Assembly (NCBI GenBank): GCA_905480405.1
Contig: CAJQQH010000041.1
Location: 1-62,820 of the forward strand
Source: an uncultured Polaribacter sp.
GTDB taxonomy: Bacteria > Bacteroidota > Bacteroidia > Flavobacteriales > Flavobacteriaceae
Direction of reading: 5' to 3'
DNA: 62,820 nucleotides
In this document: positions 53,885 to 62,628 of the stretch, piece after piece
How the letters are laid out: each line of letters starts with the position of its first letter
Numbering within the stretch: the stretch's first letter is position 1
Made by a program: the position numbers and the translations under genes
Notes under the pieces: generated by a model
What the model saw: only the letters and a program-made list of their open reading frames with translations
The model's database searches: none
What the model was told of the DNA's origin: nothing

Positions 53885-54409
53885 TTGCTCAATTTTACTA
53901 GATATAAAAAATACTTTTTAAAAAAACAATTTAAAAAAAACCTTATAATTAAAGAGGATAAAAGAGTTGTTTGCCAGAATGAAATAAAAACAGTTGGTAT
54001 TTTAACAACAGATGAAATTTCTAAATGGGTAAATATAAAAGAAGAAGTAGAGAAAATTTTAAACCTTAGAAATGCTAAAATTTATAGCTTTAGGCCACAT
54101 AAAAAGCATCAAGAAGTTTCTTTTAAACACTTTTCTGAAAAAGATTTTAGTTGGAACGGGCACATTCATCAACCAAATTTTAAAAGTTTTATAGAAGAGC
54201 CTTTCGATCTGTTAATTGGTTATTTCGATAAGAAAAATCTTTATTTAGAAAGTGCAGTTTTAAACTCTAACGCTAAGTTTAAAGCAGGTATCTCTAAAGT
54301 AAATCAGCAATTGTATGATATCGAAATTTCAGAAGTGCCTAGTAAAACAGATACTTTTTTCTTAGAACTTAAAAGATATTTAAAAATCTTGAAAAAGATA
54401 AAAAATTAA
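53885..54409 (+). CDS. DUF6913-like protein upstream of dapA
   Basis: A 174-residue, basic, soluble protein that opens with a TTG start (MLNFTRYKKYFLKKQFKKN). The pattern KTVGILTTDEISKWVNIKEEVEKIL, SFRPHKKHQEVSFKHFSEKDFSWNGHI and FDLLIGYFDKKNLYLESAVLNSNAKFKAGIS is that of a Bacteroidota family (DUF6913, as I remember it) regularly found before dapA. Function unknown. The 99-nt gap to dapA contains a small hairpin and a TAATTTTA element, so dapA may also have its own promoter. Confidence 0.75.
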   Translation: MLNFTRYKKYFLKKQFKKNLIIKEDKRVVCQNEIKTVGILTTDEISKWVNIKEEVEKILNLRNAKIYSFRPHKKHQEVSFKHFSEKDFSWNGHIHQPNFKSFIEEPFDLLIGYFDKKNLYLESAVLNSNAKFKAGISKVNQQLYDIEISEVPSKTDTFFLELKRYLKILKKIKN

Positions 54410-54508
54410 ACTTCAAACAAAAAGTTGTTTATTCTTTGTAAGAATTGAATTTTTCACTTTTTTATCAATTTGAAAAGTGTAATTTTACAGTTGTAAAAAT
54501 TATAGATA

Positions 54509-55384
54509 ATGCAAAAATTTATTGGTACAGGTGTTGCTTTGGTAACTCCTTTTAAAGATGATTTAACAGTTGATGTTGATGCGCTTATAAAATTGGTGAA
54601 TTTCAATATAGAAAACGGAACAAATTATTTAGTTATTAATGGTACAACAGGAGAAAGTGGTACAATTTCTGAAGAAGAAAAATTATTAATTATAGATGTT
54701 ATTGTAAAAGCAAATAACAAGCGTGTGCCTTTAGTTTTAGGAGTAGGTGGTAATAATACGTTGTCTGTTGTAAAGGAACTGCAAACAAGAGATTTGTCTG
54801 AAATGGATGGTATTCTTTCTGTTGCACCTTATTATAGTAAGCCAACTCAAGAAGGGTTTTATCAGCATTATAAAGCAATATCAGAAGCCTCAAAATTGCC
54901 TATAATTTTATACAATGTTCCTGGTAGAACGGCTAAAAATATGGAGCCAGCTACAACATTACGTTTAGCAAAAGACTTTAGTAATATTGTTGCCGTAAAA
55001 GAAGCGGGTAATAACCAACAACAATATAATACCTTGTTAAAAGATAAACCAAAAGATTTTTTAATTATCTCTGGAGACGATGATTTAGCATTAGGTGTTG
55101 CTTTGGCTGGAGGGTCTGGTGTAATTTCTGTAATTGGGCAAGCTTTTCCAAAAGAGTTTTCTACAATGATTAACCATGGTTTACAAGGTAATAATAAAGA
55201 AGGATATGATATTCATTTTAAAATGATGGATGTGGTAGATTATATATTTGAAGAAAATAATCCTGAAGGAATTAAAACTGTTTTACAAGAATTAGATATT
55301 TGTTCTAATAATGTACGTTTACCATTAGTAAAAGCAAGTGCAGAATTAGAAAATAAAATTGCTAATTATGTAGCCAATTTTTAG
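54509..55384 (+). CDS. dapA: 4-Hydroxy-tetrahydrodipicolinate synthase
   Basis: Class I aldolase of the lysine/diaminopimelate pathway: condenses pyruvate and aspartate semialdehyde. 291 residues in a TIM barrel. Typical points are the early GVALVTPFKDD, NGTTGESGT (near residues 44-52), the catalytic Tyr135 in ILYNVPGRT and the Schiff-base Lys164 in VAVKEAGNN. Further down ISGDDDLALGVALAGGSGVISVIG is typical for the family. Transcription ends in a strong hairpin shared with the ferritin promoter region. Confidence 0.97.
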   Translation: MQKFIGTGVALVTPFKDDLTVDVDALIKLVNFNIENGTNYLVINGTTGESGTISEEEKLLIIDVIVKANNKRVPLVLGVGGNNTLSVVKELQTRDLSEMDGILSVAPYYSKPTQEGFYQHYKAISEASKLPIILYNVPGRTAKNMEPATTLRLAKDFSNIVAVKEAGNNQQQYNTLLKDKPKDFLIISGDDDLALGVALAGGSGVISVIGQAFPKEFSTMINHGLQGNNKEGYDIHFKMMDVVDYIFEENNPEGIKTVLQELDICSNNVRLPLVKASAELENKIANYVANF

Positions 55385-55415
55385 TTTTTTTTTAGATTTA
55401 ATTAAAATATTAACG

Positions 55416-55457
55416 AATACAATTTTTAAAAGAGATTCCTTTTTTAAAAATTGTATT
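55416..55457 (+). terminator. dapA terminator, overlapping the ferritin promoter
   Basis: AATACAATTTTTAAAA and TTTTAAAAATTGTATT are perfect 16-nt inverted arms around GAGATTCCTT, followed by TTTG and a T tract. The right arm contains the first bases of the ferritin -7 element, so the same bases may serve as terminator and operator/promoter. Confidence 0.75.
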
Positions 55458-55461
55458 TTTG
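55454..55461 (+). promoter_or_regulatory. -7 element of the ferritin gene
   Basis: TATTTTTG, exact TAnnTTTG match 30 nt before the ATG at 55492. It overlaps the earliest in-frame TTG (55459), which can therefore be dismissed as a start. Confidence 0.6.
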
Positions 55462-55491
55462 TTTTTTAAGAACAATTTTAAAATTAAGTAT

Positions 55492-56004
55492 ATGTTATCA
55501 CCAATAATAGAAGAAGCATTAAATAATCAAATAAAAGTAGAGGCAGAATCTTCTCAAGTATATTTAGCAATGGCATCTTGGGCAGAAGTTTTAGGTTTTG
55601 AAGGTGTTGCGCAATTTATGTATGCACATTCAGACGAAGAAAGAATGCATATGTTAAAGCTGGTAAAGTTTGTAAATGAAAGAGGAGGACATGCAAAAAT
55701 ATCTACTTTAGAGGCGCCACCAGTAGAGTACGGATCTTTTAAAGAAATGTTTCAAGAACTATTTAATCATGAAGTAAAAGTATCTGCTTGTATTAATGAT
55801 TTAATAGATATTTGTTTGCAACATAAAGATTATGCAACTCATAATTTCTTACAATGGTATGTTTCTGAGCAGATTGAAGAAGAAGCTTTAGCAAGAAATA
55901 TTTTAGATAAAATTAAGTTAATTGGTGATGATAAAGGTGGTTTTTACTTGTTTGATAATGATATTAAACAGTTAATTACACAAGATACAACAGAACAACC
56001 TTAA
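55492..56004 (+). CDS. ftnA: Ferritin
   Basis: Non-haem ferritin of 170 residues from the ATG at 55492: stores iron in a 24-subunit shell. The ferroxidase helices are visible: IKVEAESSQVYLAMASWAE with Glu and Tyr ligands, SDEERMHMLKLVKFVNERGG with the conserved Glu-His, and later CINDLIDICLQHKDYATHNFLQWYVSEQIEEEALA with Glu residues and a Gln-Tyr. The end KQLITQDTTEQP is normal for the subfamily. A weak hairpin AGTAT/ATACT plus T run lies after the stop and may terminate transcription. Confidence 0.95.
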   Translation: MLSPIIEEALNNQIKVEAESSQVYLAMASWAEVLGFEGVAQFMYAHSDEERMHMLKLVKFVNERGGHAKISTLEAPPVEYGSFKEMFQELFNHEVKVSACINDLIDICLQHKDYATHNFLQWYVSEQIEEEALARNILDKIKLIGDDKGGFYLFDNDIKQLITQDTTEQP

Positions 56005-56109
56005 CAAACATTTAGTATCATTTTATACTTTTTTTAAGTCTTTTTTGTTGAATATTGCAGAACACAATTTAGAGTGTAAAAATCGTTTTAATAATCCATT
56101 ATTAATTAG

Positions 56110-56117
56110 TAATTTTG
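56110..56117 (+). promoter_or_regulatory. -7 element of bamD, with nearly no leader
   Basis: TAATTTTG matches TAnnTTTG and ends only 4 nt before the bamD ATG, so the expected transcription start coincides with the start codon. Confidence 0.5.
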
Positions 56118-56121
56118 CCCG

Positions 56122-56988
56122 ATGCAAAAAATTAAAAATTTAGCGTATTTATTAGTGTTAAGCCTTTTGTTATTTTCTTGTGGAGAATATCAGAAAGTAT
56201 TGAACAAAGGAAGTGTTGATGAACAATACAAAATGGCCACTAAGATGTATGAAAGCAAAAAGTTTAGTAAAGCTTTGCGTTTGTTCGAAAAAATAACACC
56301 TGCATACAGAGGAAAACCTCAAATGGAGCGTATTCAATTTATGGTAGCTCAGTCTAATTTTAATGAAAAAAATTATAGCATTGCTGGTTATTATTTTGAT
56401 CGTTTTACAAAAAGTTATTCTAAAAGTTCTAAAGTTGAAGAAGCAGCATTTTTATCTGCATATAGTTATAAGCTAGCTTCACCAGTGTTTAGTAAAGATC
56501 CCACAGATACAAATAAAGCACTAGAAGCTTTTCAAACGTTTATAAATACATATCCAGATTCACCTAAATTAGAAGAGGCGAATAAGCATTATCAAGAAAT
56601 ACGATACAAGTTACAAAGAAAATATTTCGAAATTGCTAAAACGTATTATACTACTGCAGAATATGATAAGAGAAACTATAAAGCTGCAATACAAGCATTT
56701 GATAATTTACTTTCTGACTATTTAGGGTCTGAGTTTAAAGAAGAAGCTTTATATTACAGATTAAAAAGTGCTCATGATTTTGTTTTAAAAAGCACAGATA
56801 GAAGAAAAACGGAACGTATTAAAGATGCTGTTGAAGCTTACGAGAAGTTAAAGAGGAATTTTCCTGAAACAAAATATTTAGAAGATTCAGACAAAATGTT
56901 TGAAACCTTAAAAAAAGAAGAAGTAAGAGTTAATGCAATAATTGCTTCATTAAAAGCATCAGCAAAAAAGAATTCAATAAAGAAATAA
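56122..56988 (+). CDS. bamD: Outer membrane protein assembly factor BamD
   Basis: Lipoprotein subunit of the BAM complex that inserts beta-barrel proteins into the outer membrane. 288 residues. The signal ends LFSC with lipidated Cys20, followed by GEYQKVLNKG. TPR-type helical repeats cover about residues 30-260 (YKMATKMYESKKFSKALRLFEKI, AGYYFDRFTKSYSKSSKVEEAAFLSAYSYKLASP, NYKAAIQAFDNLLSDYLGSEFKEEALYYRLKSA). Next to the omega-subunit and coaBC genes, the order common to the phylum. Confidence 0.93.
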   Translation: MQKIKNLAYLLVLSLLLFSCGEYQKVLNKGSVDEQYKMATKMYESKKFSKALRLFEKITPAYRGKPQMERIQFMVAQSNFNEKNYSIAGYYFDRFTKSYSKSSKVEEAAFLSAYSYKLASPVFSKDPTDTNKALEAFQTFINTYPDSPKLEEANKHYQEIRYKLQRKYFEIAKTYYTTAEYDKRNYKAAIQAFDNLLSDYLGSEFKEEALYYRLKSAHDFVLKSTDRRKTERIKDAVEAYEKLKRNFPETKYLEDSDKMFETLKKEEVRVNAIIASLKASAKKNSIKK

Positions 56989-56994
56989 AAAATT

Positions 56995-57315
56995 ATGGAT
57001 TATAAAGATACACAAGCTCCTTTAAGTACAATTACTTATAACAAAAACGAAATTGAAGCTCAAACAGAGAATATTTACGAAGCTATTTCACTTATTGCTA
57101 AGAGAGCAGTACAAATCAATTCTGATTTAAAGAAAGAATTAGTAGATAAACTAGATGAGTTTGCTACTTATAACGATAGTTTAGAAGAAGTTTTTGAAAA
57201 TAAAGAACAAATTGAAGTTTCTAAATTTTACGAACGTTTACCTAAGCCAACTGCAATTGCTGTTGAAGAATGGTTAAACAACAAAGTATACTTTAGAACT
57301 CCAGACGCAGAATAA
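56995..57315 (+). CDS. rpoZ: RNA polymerase omega subunit, Bacteroidota type
   Basis: A 106-residue protein found in almost all Bacteroidota between bamD and coaBC and annotated as a divergent omega/RPB6-like subunit. Readable features are TQAPLSTITYNKNEIEAQTENIYEAISLIAKRAVQINSDLKKEL, which carries the omega-like helix with ISLIAKRA, and a tail with KLDEFATYNDSLEEVFENKEQIEVSKFYERLPKPTAIAVEEW. Its stop shares a base with the coaBC start. The name follows gene order and family habit. Confidence 0.85.
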   Translation: MDYKDTQAPLSTITYNKNEIEAQTENIYEAISLIAKRAVQINSDLKKELVDKLDEFATYNDSLEEVFENKEQIEVSKFYERLPKPTAIAVEEWLNNKVYFRTPDAE

Positions 57316-58526
57316 TGTCTGTTTTAAGTGGTAAAAAGGTTCTTTTAGGAATTACAGCTGGAATTGCTGCTTATAAAACGGCTAGTTTAGTTCGTTTGTT
57401 TATAAAATTGGGCGCAGATGTTAAAGTTATTATGACACCTGCGTCTAAAGATTTTATAACACCTCTTACATTATCTACACTTTCTAAAAACCCTGTTCAT
57501 TCTACTTTTTATGAAAAAGAAGTAGAAAATGAATTATGGAACAATCATGTAGATTTAGGTCTTTGGGCAGATTACTTTTTAATTGCTCCTGCTACTGCAA
57601 ATACACTTTCTAAAATGTCTAATGGTACTTGCAACAATTTATTGTTAGCAACGTATTTATCTGCAAAATGTCCTGTATATTTTGCACCTGCAATGGATTT
57701 AGATATGTACATTCATCCATCAACTAAAGAAAGTTTACAAAAATTACAATCTTTTGGTAATATATTAATTCCTGCTGCTTCTGGTGAATTAGCAAGTGGT
57801 TTGGTTGGAGAAGGTAGAATGGCAGAACCAGAAGACATAGTTTCTTTTATAGAAAATGACGTGTTGTCTAAATTACCACTTCGTGGAAAAAAGGTTTTAA
57901 TAACTGCGGGCCCAACATATGAAGCTATAGATCCTGTTCGTTTTATAGGAAATCACTCTTCAGGAAAAATGGGTTTTGCAATTGCAAAAGCTGCTGCTAA
58001 TTTAGGAGCAGAAGTTATTTTAATATCAGGTCCTAGTCATCAGCAAATAAAGCATTCTTTTGTGAAAAGAATAGATGTAGTTTCTGCAAATGATATGTAT
58101 AATGCTGCGCATACTTATTTTAAAGATGTAGATATTGCAATTTTGTCTGCTGCTGTTGCAGATTATAAACCAAAAAATATTGCAAATCAGAAAATAAAAA
58201 AGAAAGATTCTACGTTAGCTATGGAGTTAACGCCTACAAAAGATATTTTAGCATCTTTAGGGTTAATTAAAAAACATCAATTCTTAGTTGGTTTTGCATT
58301 GGAGACTAATAATGAAATTGAAAATGCAAAAAGCAAGATAACTCGTAAAAATTTAGATGTAATTGTTTTAAACTCTTTACAAGATAAAGGTGCTGGTTTT
58401 GCAACAAACACAAATAAAATTACTATTATTGATAAAGATTTTAATGAGAAACCATTTAAATTAAAATCAAAAGTAGAAGTTGCTAAAGATATTATCAACG
58501 AAATTATTTTAAAAATAAAGAAGTAA
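57315..58526 (+). CDS. coaBC: Bifunctional phosphopantothenoylcysteine decarboxylase/phosphopantothenate-cysteine ligase
   Basis: Second and third steps of CoA synthesis in one protein (403 residues). The N-terminal CoaC flavoprotein domain (about 1-180) has GKKVLLGITAGIAAYKT, the NNHVDLGLWADYFLIAPATANTLSKMSNGTCNNLLL segment and the active-site His in NHVDLG. The C-terminal CoaB ligase (about 190-400) has GKKVLITAGPTYEAIDPVRFIGNHSSGKMGFAIA, with its binding loop and the later AVADYKPKNIANQKIKK and VGFALETNNE. The start overlaps the omega gene stop by one base (TAATG). Confidence 0.97.
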   Translation: MSVLSGKKVLLGITAGIAAYKTASLVRLFIKLGADVKVIMTPASKDFITPLTLSTLSKNPVHSTFYEKEVENELWNNHVDLGLWADYFLIAPATANTLSKMSNGTCNNLLLATYLSAKCPVYFAPAMDLDMYIHPSTKESLQKLQSFGNILIPAASGELASGLVGEGRMAEPEDIVSFIENDVLSKLPLRGKKVLITAGPTYEAIDPVRFIGNHSSGKMGFAIAKAAANLGAEVILISGPSHQQIKHSFVKRIDVVSANDMYNAAHTYFKDVDIAILSAAVADYKPKNIANQKIKKKDSTLAMELTPTKDILASLGLIKKHQFLVGFALETNNEIENAKSKITRKNLDVIVLNSLQDKGAGFATNTNKITIIDKDFNEKPFKLKSKVEVAKDIINEIILKIKK

Positions 58527-58603
58527 GATTATTAGAGATAAGAATTTTTTAAGTTTTTAAATCGCTATTTTCTTAATTTTAAAAGTCTAAATAAACAATT
58601 AAC

Positions 58604-59494
58604 ATGCGTAAACTTGTTCTCTTTTTTACTATACTTTTTACATCCATAACTATTAATTCTCAAGAGTTAAATTGTTTGGTAAATGTAAATTACGAGCAAG
58701 TAGCAGGTTCTAATAGACAAGTTTTTACAACTTTAGAAAAATCTTTAACAGAGTTTATTAATCAAACTAAATGGACTAACAAAGTTGTAAATACAGAAGA
58801 ACGAGTTGATTGTGCAATGACTATTATAATAACAGCAAGAAATAATAATACATTTACTGCAACTTTGCAAGTACAATCTACAAGACCCGTTTTTGGATCT
58901 AGTTATGCAAGTCCTGTTTTAAATTTAAAGGACAATGATTTTTCTTTTAAATACAATGAGTTTGACCCTTTAATTTACAATAAAAACTCTTTTGATAGCA
59001 ATTTAATTTCTACCATTGTTTTTTATGCATACACAATTTTAGGTGTAGACGCAGATACTTTTTCCAAATACGGCGGAGAAACAGAATTAAAAGAAGCACA
59101 AAATGTAATGTTACAAGCACAACAAAGTGGTTTGTCTTCATGGCAAAATGTAGTGGGTAAACAGAATCGTTATTTGTTAATAGATAATTTGTTATCACCT
59201 AAATTAAAAATTTACAGAAATGCTTTATACAACTATCACATTAAAGGTTTAGATAATTTTGCCAAAAACAAAGACTTTGCAAAACAGTCTATTGAAGATG
59301 CGGTTTTATCTTTAGAAGGCATCTATAATAAAACGGTTGGTAATTTCTTAATACGTACTTTTTTTGATGCAAAAGCAGATGAAGTTGTTAGTGTTTATTC
59401 TGATGGACCTAGAACTAGAAATGCACCACGTTTAACAACTACTTTAAGAAAAATATCTCCTAACAACAACGCTAAGTGGAGAAAGATTGAATAA
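58604..59494 (+). CDS. porD: DUF4835 family protein (PorD, type IX secretion-associated)
   Basis: Secreted or periplasmic protein of 296 residues with a signal peptide (1-19, ending TINSQ). The family DUF4835 is labelled PorD in some annotation sets and linked to the type IX secretion system. That link is recalled, not proved here. Signs are ELNCLVNVNYEQVAGSNRQVFTTLEKSLTEFINQTKWT at the N-terminus of the mature part, FKYNEFDPLIYNKNSFDSNLISTIVFYAYTILGVDADTFSKYGG (about 125-170) and FFDAKADEVVSVYSDGP near the end. It stands between coaBC and recN, its usual place. Confidence 0.88.
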   Translation: MRKLVLFFTILFTSITINSQELNCLVNVNYEQVAGSNRQVFTTLEKSLTEFINQTKWTNKVVNTEERVDCAMTIIITARNNNTFTATLQVQSTRPVFGSSYASPVLNLKDNDFSFKYNEFDPLIYNKNSFDSNLISTIVFYAYTILGVDADTFSKYGGETELKEAQNVMLQAQQSGLSSWQNVVGKQNRYLLIDNLLSPKLKIYRNALYNYHIKGLDNFAKNKDFAKQSIEDAVLSLEGIYNKTVGNFLIRTFFDAKADEVVSVYSDGPRTRNAPRLTTTLRKISPNNNAKWRKIE

Positions 59495-59555
59495 TCGTTT
59501 TCTTTATTTTTTATGAAATTATTTCACTAAATTTAATCTCTAAAATTTAGCAAAA

Positions 59556-61208
59556 TTGTTAACCTCATTATCTATACATAACTACGCATTAATCAATCAA
59601 TTATCTATTGATTTTTCTTCTGGTCTTTCTATTATTACAGGAGAAACAGGAGCAGGTAAATCGATACTTTTAGGAGCTTTAGGTTTAGTTCTAGGTAATA
59701 GAGCAGATTTATCGTCATTAAAAGACACTTCTAAAAAATGTATTGTAGAAGCCAAAGTTGCTGTTTCTAATTATAATTTAAGAGATTTTTTTGAAGAAGT
59801 AGATTTAGATTACGAAGACATTACTATTTTAAGAAGAGAAATTTTACCATCAGGTAAATCGCGTGCTTTTGTAAATGACACTCCTGTTAATTTATCAGTT
59901 TTAAATCAATTAAGATCTAAGTTGATTGATGTACATTCTCAACATCAAACGATGGAACTGTCTGATGTTAATTTTCAATTTTCAGTTTTAGATGCTTTAG
60001 CTAAAAACACCTCAAAAGTAGCTTCTTATAAAAGAGGTGTTCAGCAATTAAATGTGCTTAAGAAAGAGTTAGAAAATTTAGAGACAACGCAGAGAGAAGT
60101 TAATTTACAACACGATTATAACTTACATTTATTTAAAGAGTTAGAAGAAGCTAATTTACAATTAACTGAACAAGAAGAGCTAGAAAGTAAACTAGAAAAG
60201 TTAAATAATATAGAAGACATAAAGCTTAATTTATCTGAGGCTTTAGATATTTCTGCAAATGAACAATCGGGTATTCAAAACTTACTAAATACGTTAGAAA
60301 ATAGGTTGTCTAAAATTGCGCCATTTTCTAAAGAATATCAAGAAATATCAGAAAGAATTACAAGTGTAAAAATAGAGATTGATGATATAATTGGCGAATT
60401 AGAAACCGCCAATGAAAATGTAGAATTTAACCCAAATGAAGCTGAAGAAATTAATGATAGATTACAATTGTTGTATAATTTACAGAAGAAACATTATGTA
60501 AATTCTAACGAAGAATTAGTAACTATTTTAGAAACTTTATCAGAAAAAGTGAGTCTGGTAGAAAATGCAGATGCTACTATCAATCAAAAGAAAAAAGAAA
60601 TTGAAAGCGTTTCTGAAAAACTAGATAAAGTTGCTCTAAAAATATCAGATTCTAGAAAAAAAGTAATAAAAAACTTAAAAAGTGAATTAGAAGATTTGCT
60701 CTCAGAATTAGGTATGGAAAATGCTCGTTTTTCTATCAACATAAAACAAACACCAACTTATTATTCAAATGGAAAAGATGAATTAGAATTCCTTTTCTCT
60801 GCAAATAAAGGTGGTAATTTTGGCGAATTAAAGAAAGTAGCTTCTGGTGGAGAATTATCAAGAATAATGCTTGCTGTAAAAAAAGTATTATCAGAAAACA
60901 TACAATTACCAACTATAATTTTTGATGAAATAGATACAGGTGTTTCTGGAGAAGTTTCCAATAAAATTGCTGCAATTATGCAACAAATGAGTAAGCATAT
61001 GCAAGTAATTTCTATAACACATTTACCACAAGTTGCAGCCAAAGGTAATAACCATTACAAAGTATATAAAAAAGAAGTAAATAGTATTACAACTACAAAT
61101 TTAAAATTACTTACTACCGAAGAAAGAATTGTAGAAATTGCAGAGATGTTAAGCGGAAAAGAGATATCTGAAACGGCAATAACACATGCAAAAGAGTTAT
61201 TAAATTAA
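59556..61208 (+). CDS. recN: DNA repair protein RecN
   Basis: SMC-like ATPase for repair of double-strand breaks, 550 residues. Globular head parts: N-terminal MLTSLSIHNYALINQLSI, Walker A GETGAGKS (28-35), and C-terminal signature ASGGELSRIMLAVKKVL, then Walker B IIFDEIDTGVSGEVSNKIAAIM and ITHLPQVAAKGNNHY. Coiled-coil arms occupy about residues 160-370. The start is a TTG at 59556 and gives the exact family N-terminus. fabI starts beyond a separate -7 element. Confidence 0.96.
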   Translation: MLTSLSIHNYALINQLSIDFSSGLSIITGETGAGKSILLGALGLVLGNRADLSSLKDTSKKCIVEAKVAVSNYNLRDFFEEVDLDYEDITILRREILPSGKSRAFVNDTPVNLSVLNQLRSKLIDVHSQHQTMELSDVNFQFSVLDALAKNTSKVASYKRGVQQLNVLKKELENLETTQREVNLQHDYNLHLFKELEEANLQLTEQEELESKLEKLNNIEDIKLNLSEALDISANEQSGIQNLLNTLENRLSKIAPFSKEYQEISERITSVKIEIDDIIGELETANENVEFNPNEAEEINDRLQLLYNLQKKHYVNSNEELVTILETLSEKVSLVENADATINQKKKEIESVSEKLDKVALKISDSRKKVIKNLKSELEDLLSELGMENARFSINIKQTPTYYSNGKDELEFLFSANKGGNFGELKKVASGGELSRIMLAVKKVLSENIQLPTIIFDEIDTGVSGEVSNKIAAIMQQMSKHMQVISITHLPQVAAKGNNHYKVYKKEVNSITTTNLKLLTTEERIVEIAEMLSGKEISETAITHAKELLN

Positions 61209-61211
61209 GAT

Positions 61212-61219
61212 TATATTTG
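61212..61219 (+). promoter_or_regulatory. -7 element of fabI
   Basis: TATATTTG, exact TAnnTTTG match immediately after the recN stop and 48 nt before the fabI ATG. Confidence 0.6.
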
Positions 61220-61267
61220 CAGCAACAAAACAAACAACTGAAAAACTAACATTAACAATTTATACGT

Positions 61268-62086
61268 ATGTCATATAATTTATTAAAAGGAAAAAGAGGA
61301 ATCATTTTTGGAGCTTTAAATGAGCAATCTATTGCTTGGAAAATAGCAGAAAGAGCACATGAAGAAGGCGCAACTTTTGTATTAACAAATGCACCAATTG
61401 CTTTAAGAATGGGTGAGTTAAATGCATTAGCAGAGAAAACGGGTTCTCAGGTTATTGGAGCAGATGCAACTTCTATGGAAGATTTAGAAAGTTTGGTAGA
61501 AAAATCTATGGAAATTTTAGGAGGTAAAATAGATTTCGTTTTACACTCTATTGGTATGTCTGTTAACGTACGTAAAGGAAAACATTATACAAATCCTAAA
61601 TACGATTTTACAACTAAAGGTTGGGATATTTCTGCGGTTTCTTTTCATAAAGTAATGAATGTTTTATACAATAAGAAAGCCATGAGCGAATGGGGTTCTA
61701 TTGTTGCTTTAACATATATGGCTGCTCAAAGAGTATTTCCAGATTACAACGATATGGCAGATAATAAAGCATATTTAGAAAGTATTGCTCGTAGTTTTGG
61801 GTATTTCTTTGGTAGAGATCATAAAGTTCGTGTAAATACAATTTCTCAATCGCCAACTCCAACAACTGCAGGAAGCGGAGTTAAAGGTTTTGATGGTTTT
61901 ATAGAATACGCAGAAAAAATGAGCCCGTTAGGAAATGCAACTGCAGATGATTGTGCAGATTATACAATTACAATGTTCTCAGACCTAACAAAGAAAGTAA
62001 CGTTACAAAACTTATTTCATGATGGAGGTTTCTCTAACATGGGTGTTAGTGATCCTGTAATGGACAAGTTTGTTGGTGAGGAATAA
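61268..62086 (+). CDS. fabI: Enoyl-ACP reductase FabI
   Basis: NADH-dependent enoyl-acyl carrier protein reductase, last step of the fatty-acid elongation cycle. 272 residues of SDR fold. The nucleotide-binding start is GKRGIIFGALNEQSIAWKIA, and VLHSIGMS (about residues 93-100) is typical. The catalytic set is Tyr150, Tyr160 and Lys167 in LTYMAAQRVFPDYNDMADNKAYLE, matching the Tyr146-Tyr156-Lys163 set of E. coli FabI. The substrate-binding loop follows with SPTPTTAGSGV. Its own promoter and terminator make it monocistronic. Confidence 0.97.
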   Translation: MSYNLLKGKRGIIFGALNEQSIAWKIAERAHEEGATFVLTNAPIALRMGELNALAEKTGSQVIGADATSMEDLESLVEKSMEILGGKIDFVLHSIGMSVNVRKGKHYTNPKYDFTTKGWDISAVSFHKVMNVLYNKKAMSEWGSIVALTYMAAQRVFPDYNDMADNKAYLESIARSFGYFFGRDHKVRVNTISQSPTPTTAGSGVKGFDGFIEYAEKMSPLGNATADDCADYTITMFSDLTKKVTLQNLFHDGGFSNMGVSDPVMDKFVGEE

Positions 62087-62109
62087 TTTATTTAAAGCAT
62101 AAATTCTTT

Positions 62110-62143
62110 AGGATGTCATTTTATATTGGCATCCTTTTTTTTT
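62110..62143 (+). terminator. fabI terminator
   Basis: AGGATGTCA - TTTTATAT - TGGCATCCT, a 9-bp stem with one G-U pair, followed by nine T. Confidence 0.9.
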
Positions 62144-62175
62144 GCTATTTTTACTGTTGAATTTAATTTTTATAA

Positions 62176-62625
62176 ATGGGATTTTTTAAGAAAGTTGACA
62201 AAGCATTAAAACAGTCAGAAGGATTTAATGTGATGGAAAGAACTGAAGTAGATGTTCAAATTGAAGAAAATATAAAAACTTTTGGAATCGATAAGTTTGC
62301 AACTTCTGATTATGCCGATTTATATTTAAGAGTAAATGAATTAGGAGGATTTTTAATTTTGGAAACAATTATTGTAAGTGCTACCAATTTGAAAAGTAAA
62401 AAAGGAAGTAAACTTACTTTTATTAAAGATAAAGAAGTTTTAAAATTAGAATCTGATGAAAATAAAATTGAATCTGATTTTTCTAGTCAAGTAAAAAAGT
62501 CTGTCACAAAAATTGATTATAATATTTCTGAAGATGAAGCTATTTCTTTTAAAGAGCAAATTTATAAGGAAGTTCATTTTGAAATCAATGAGAATAAAAT
62601 TGTGTTTTCTGTTTTAACATCATAA
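62176..62625 (+). CDS. Unrecognised cytoplasmic protein after fabI
   Basis: A soluble 149-residue protein with no signal or helix in the membrane. The composition is rich in lysine and glutamate and the predicted structure alternates beta strands and helices (ADLYLRVNELGGFLILETIIVSATNL, KSVTKIDYNISEDEAISFKEQIYKEV). No family is recognised. It is 4 nt from the glycosyltransferase start and follows the fabI terminator, so it begins a new operon with the glycosyltransferase. Confidence 0.65.
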   Translation: MGFFKKVDKALKQSEGFNVMERTEVDVQIEENIKTFGIDKFATSDYADLYLRVNELGGFLILETIIVSATNLKSKKGSKLTFIKDKEVLKLESDENKIESDFSSQVKKSVTKIDYNISEDEAISFKEQIYKEVHFEINENKIVFSVLTS

Positions 62626-62628
62626 GTA

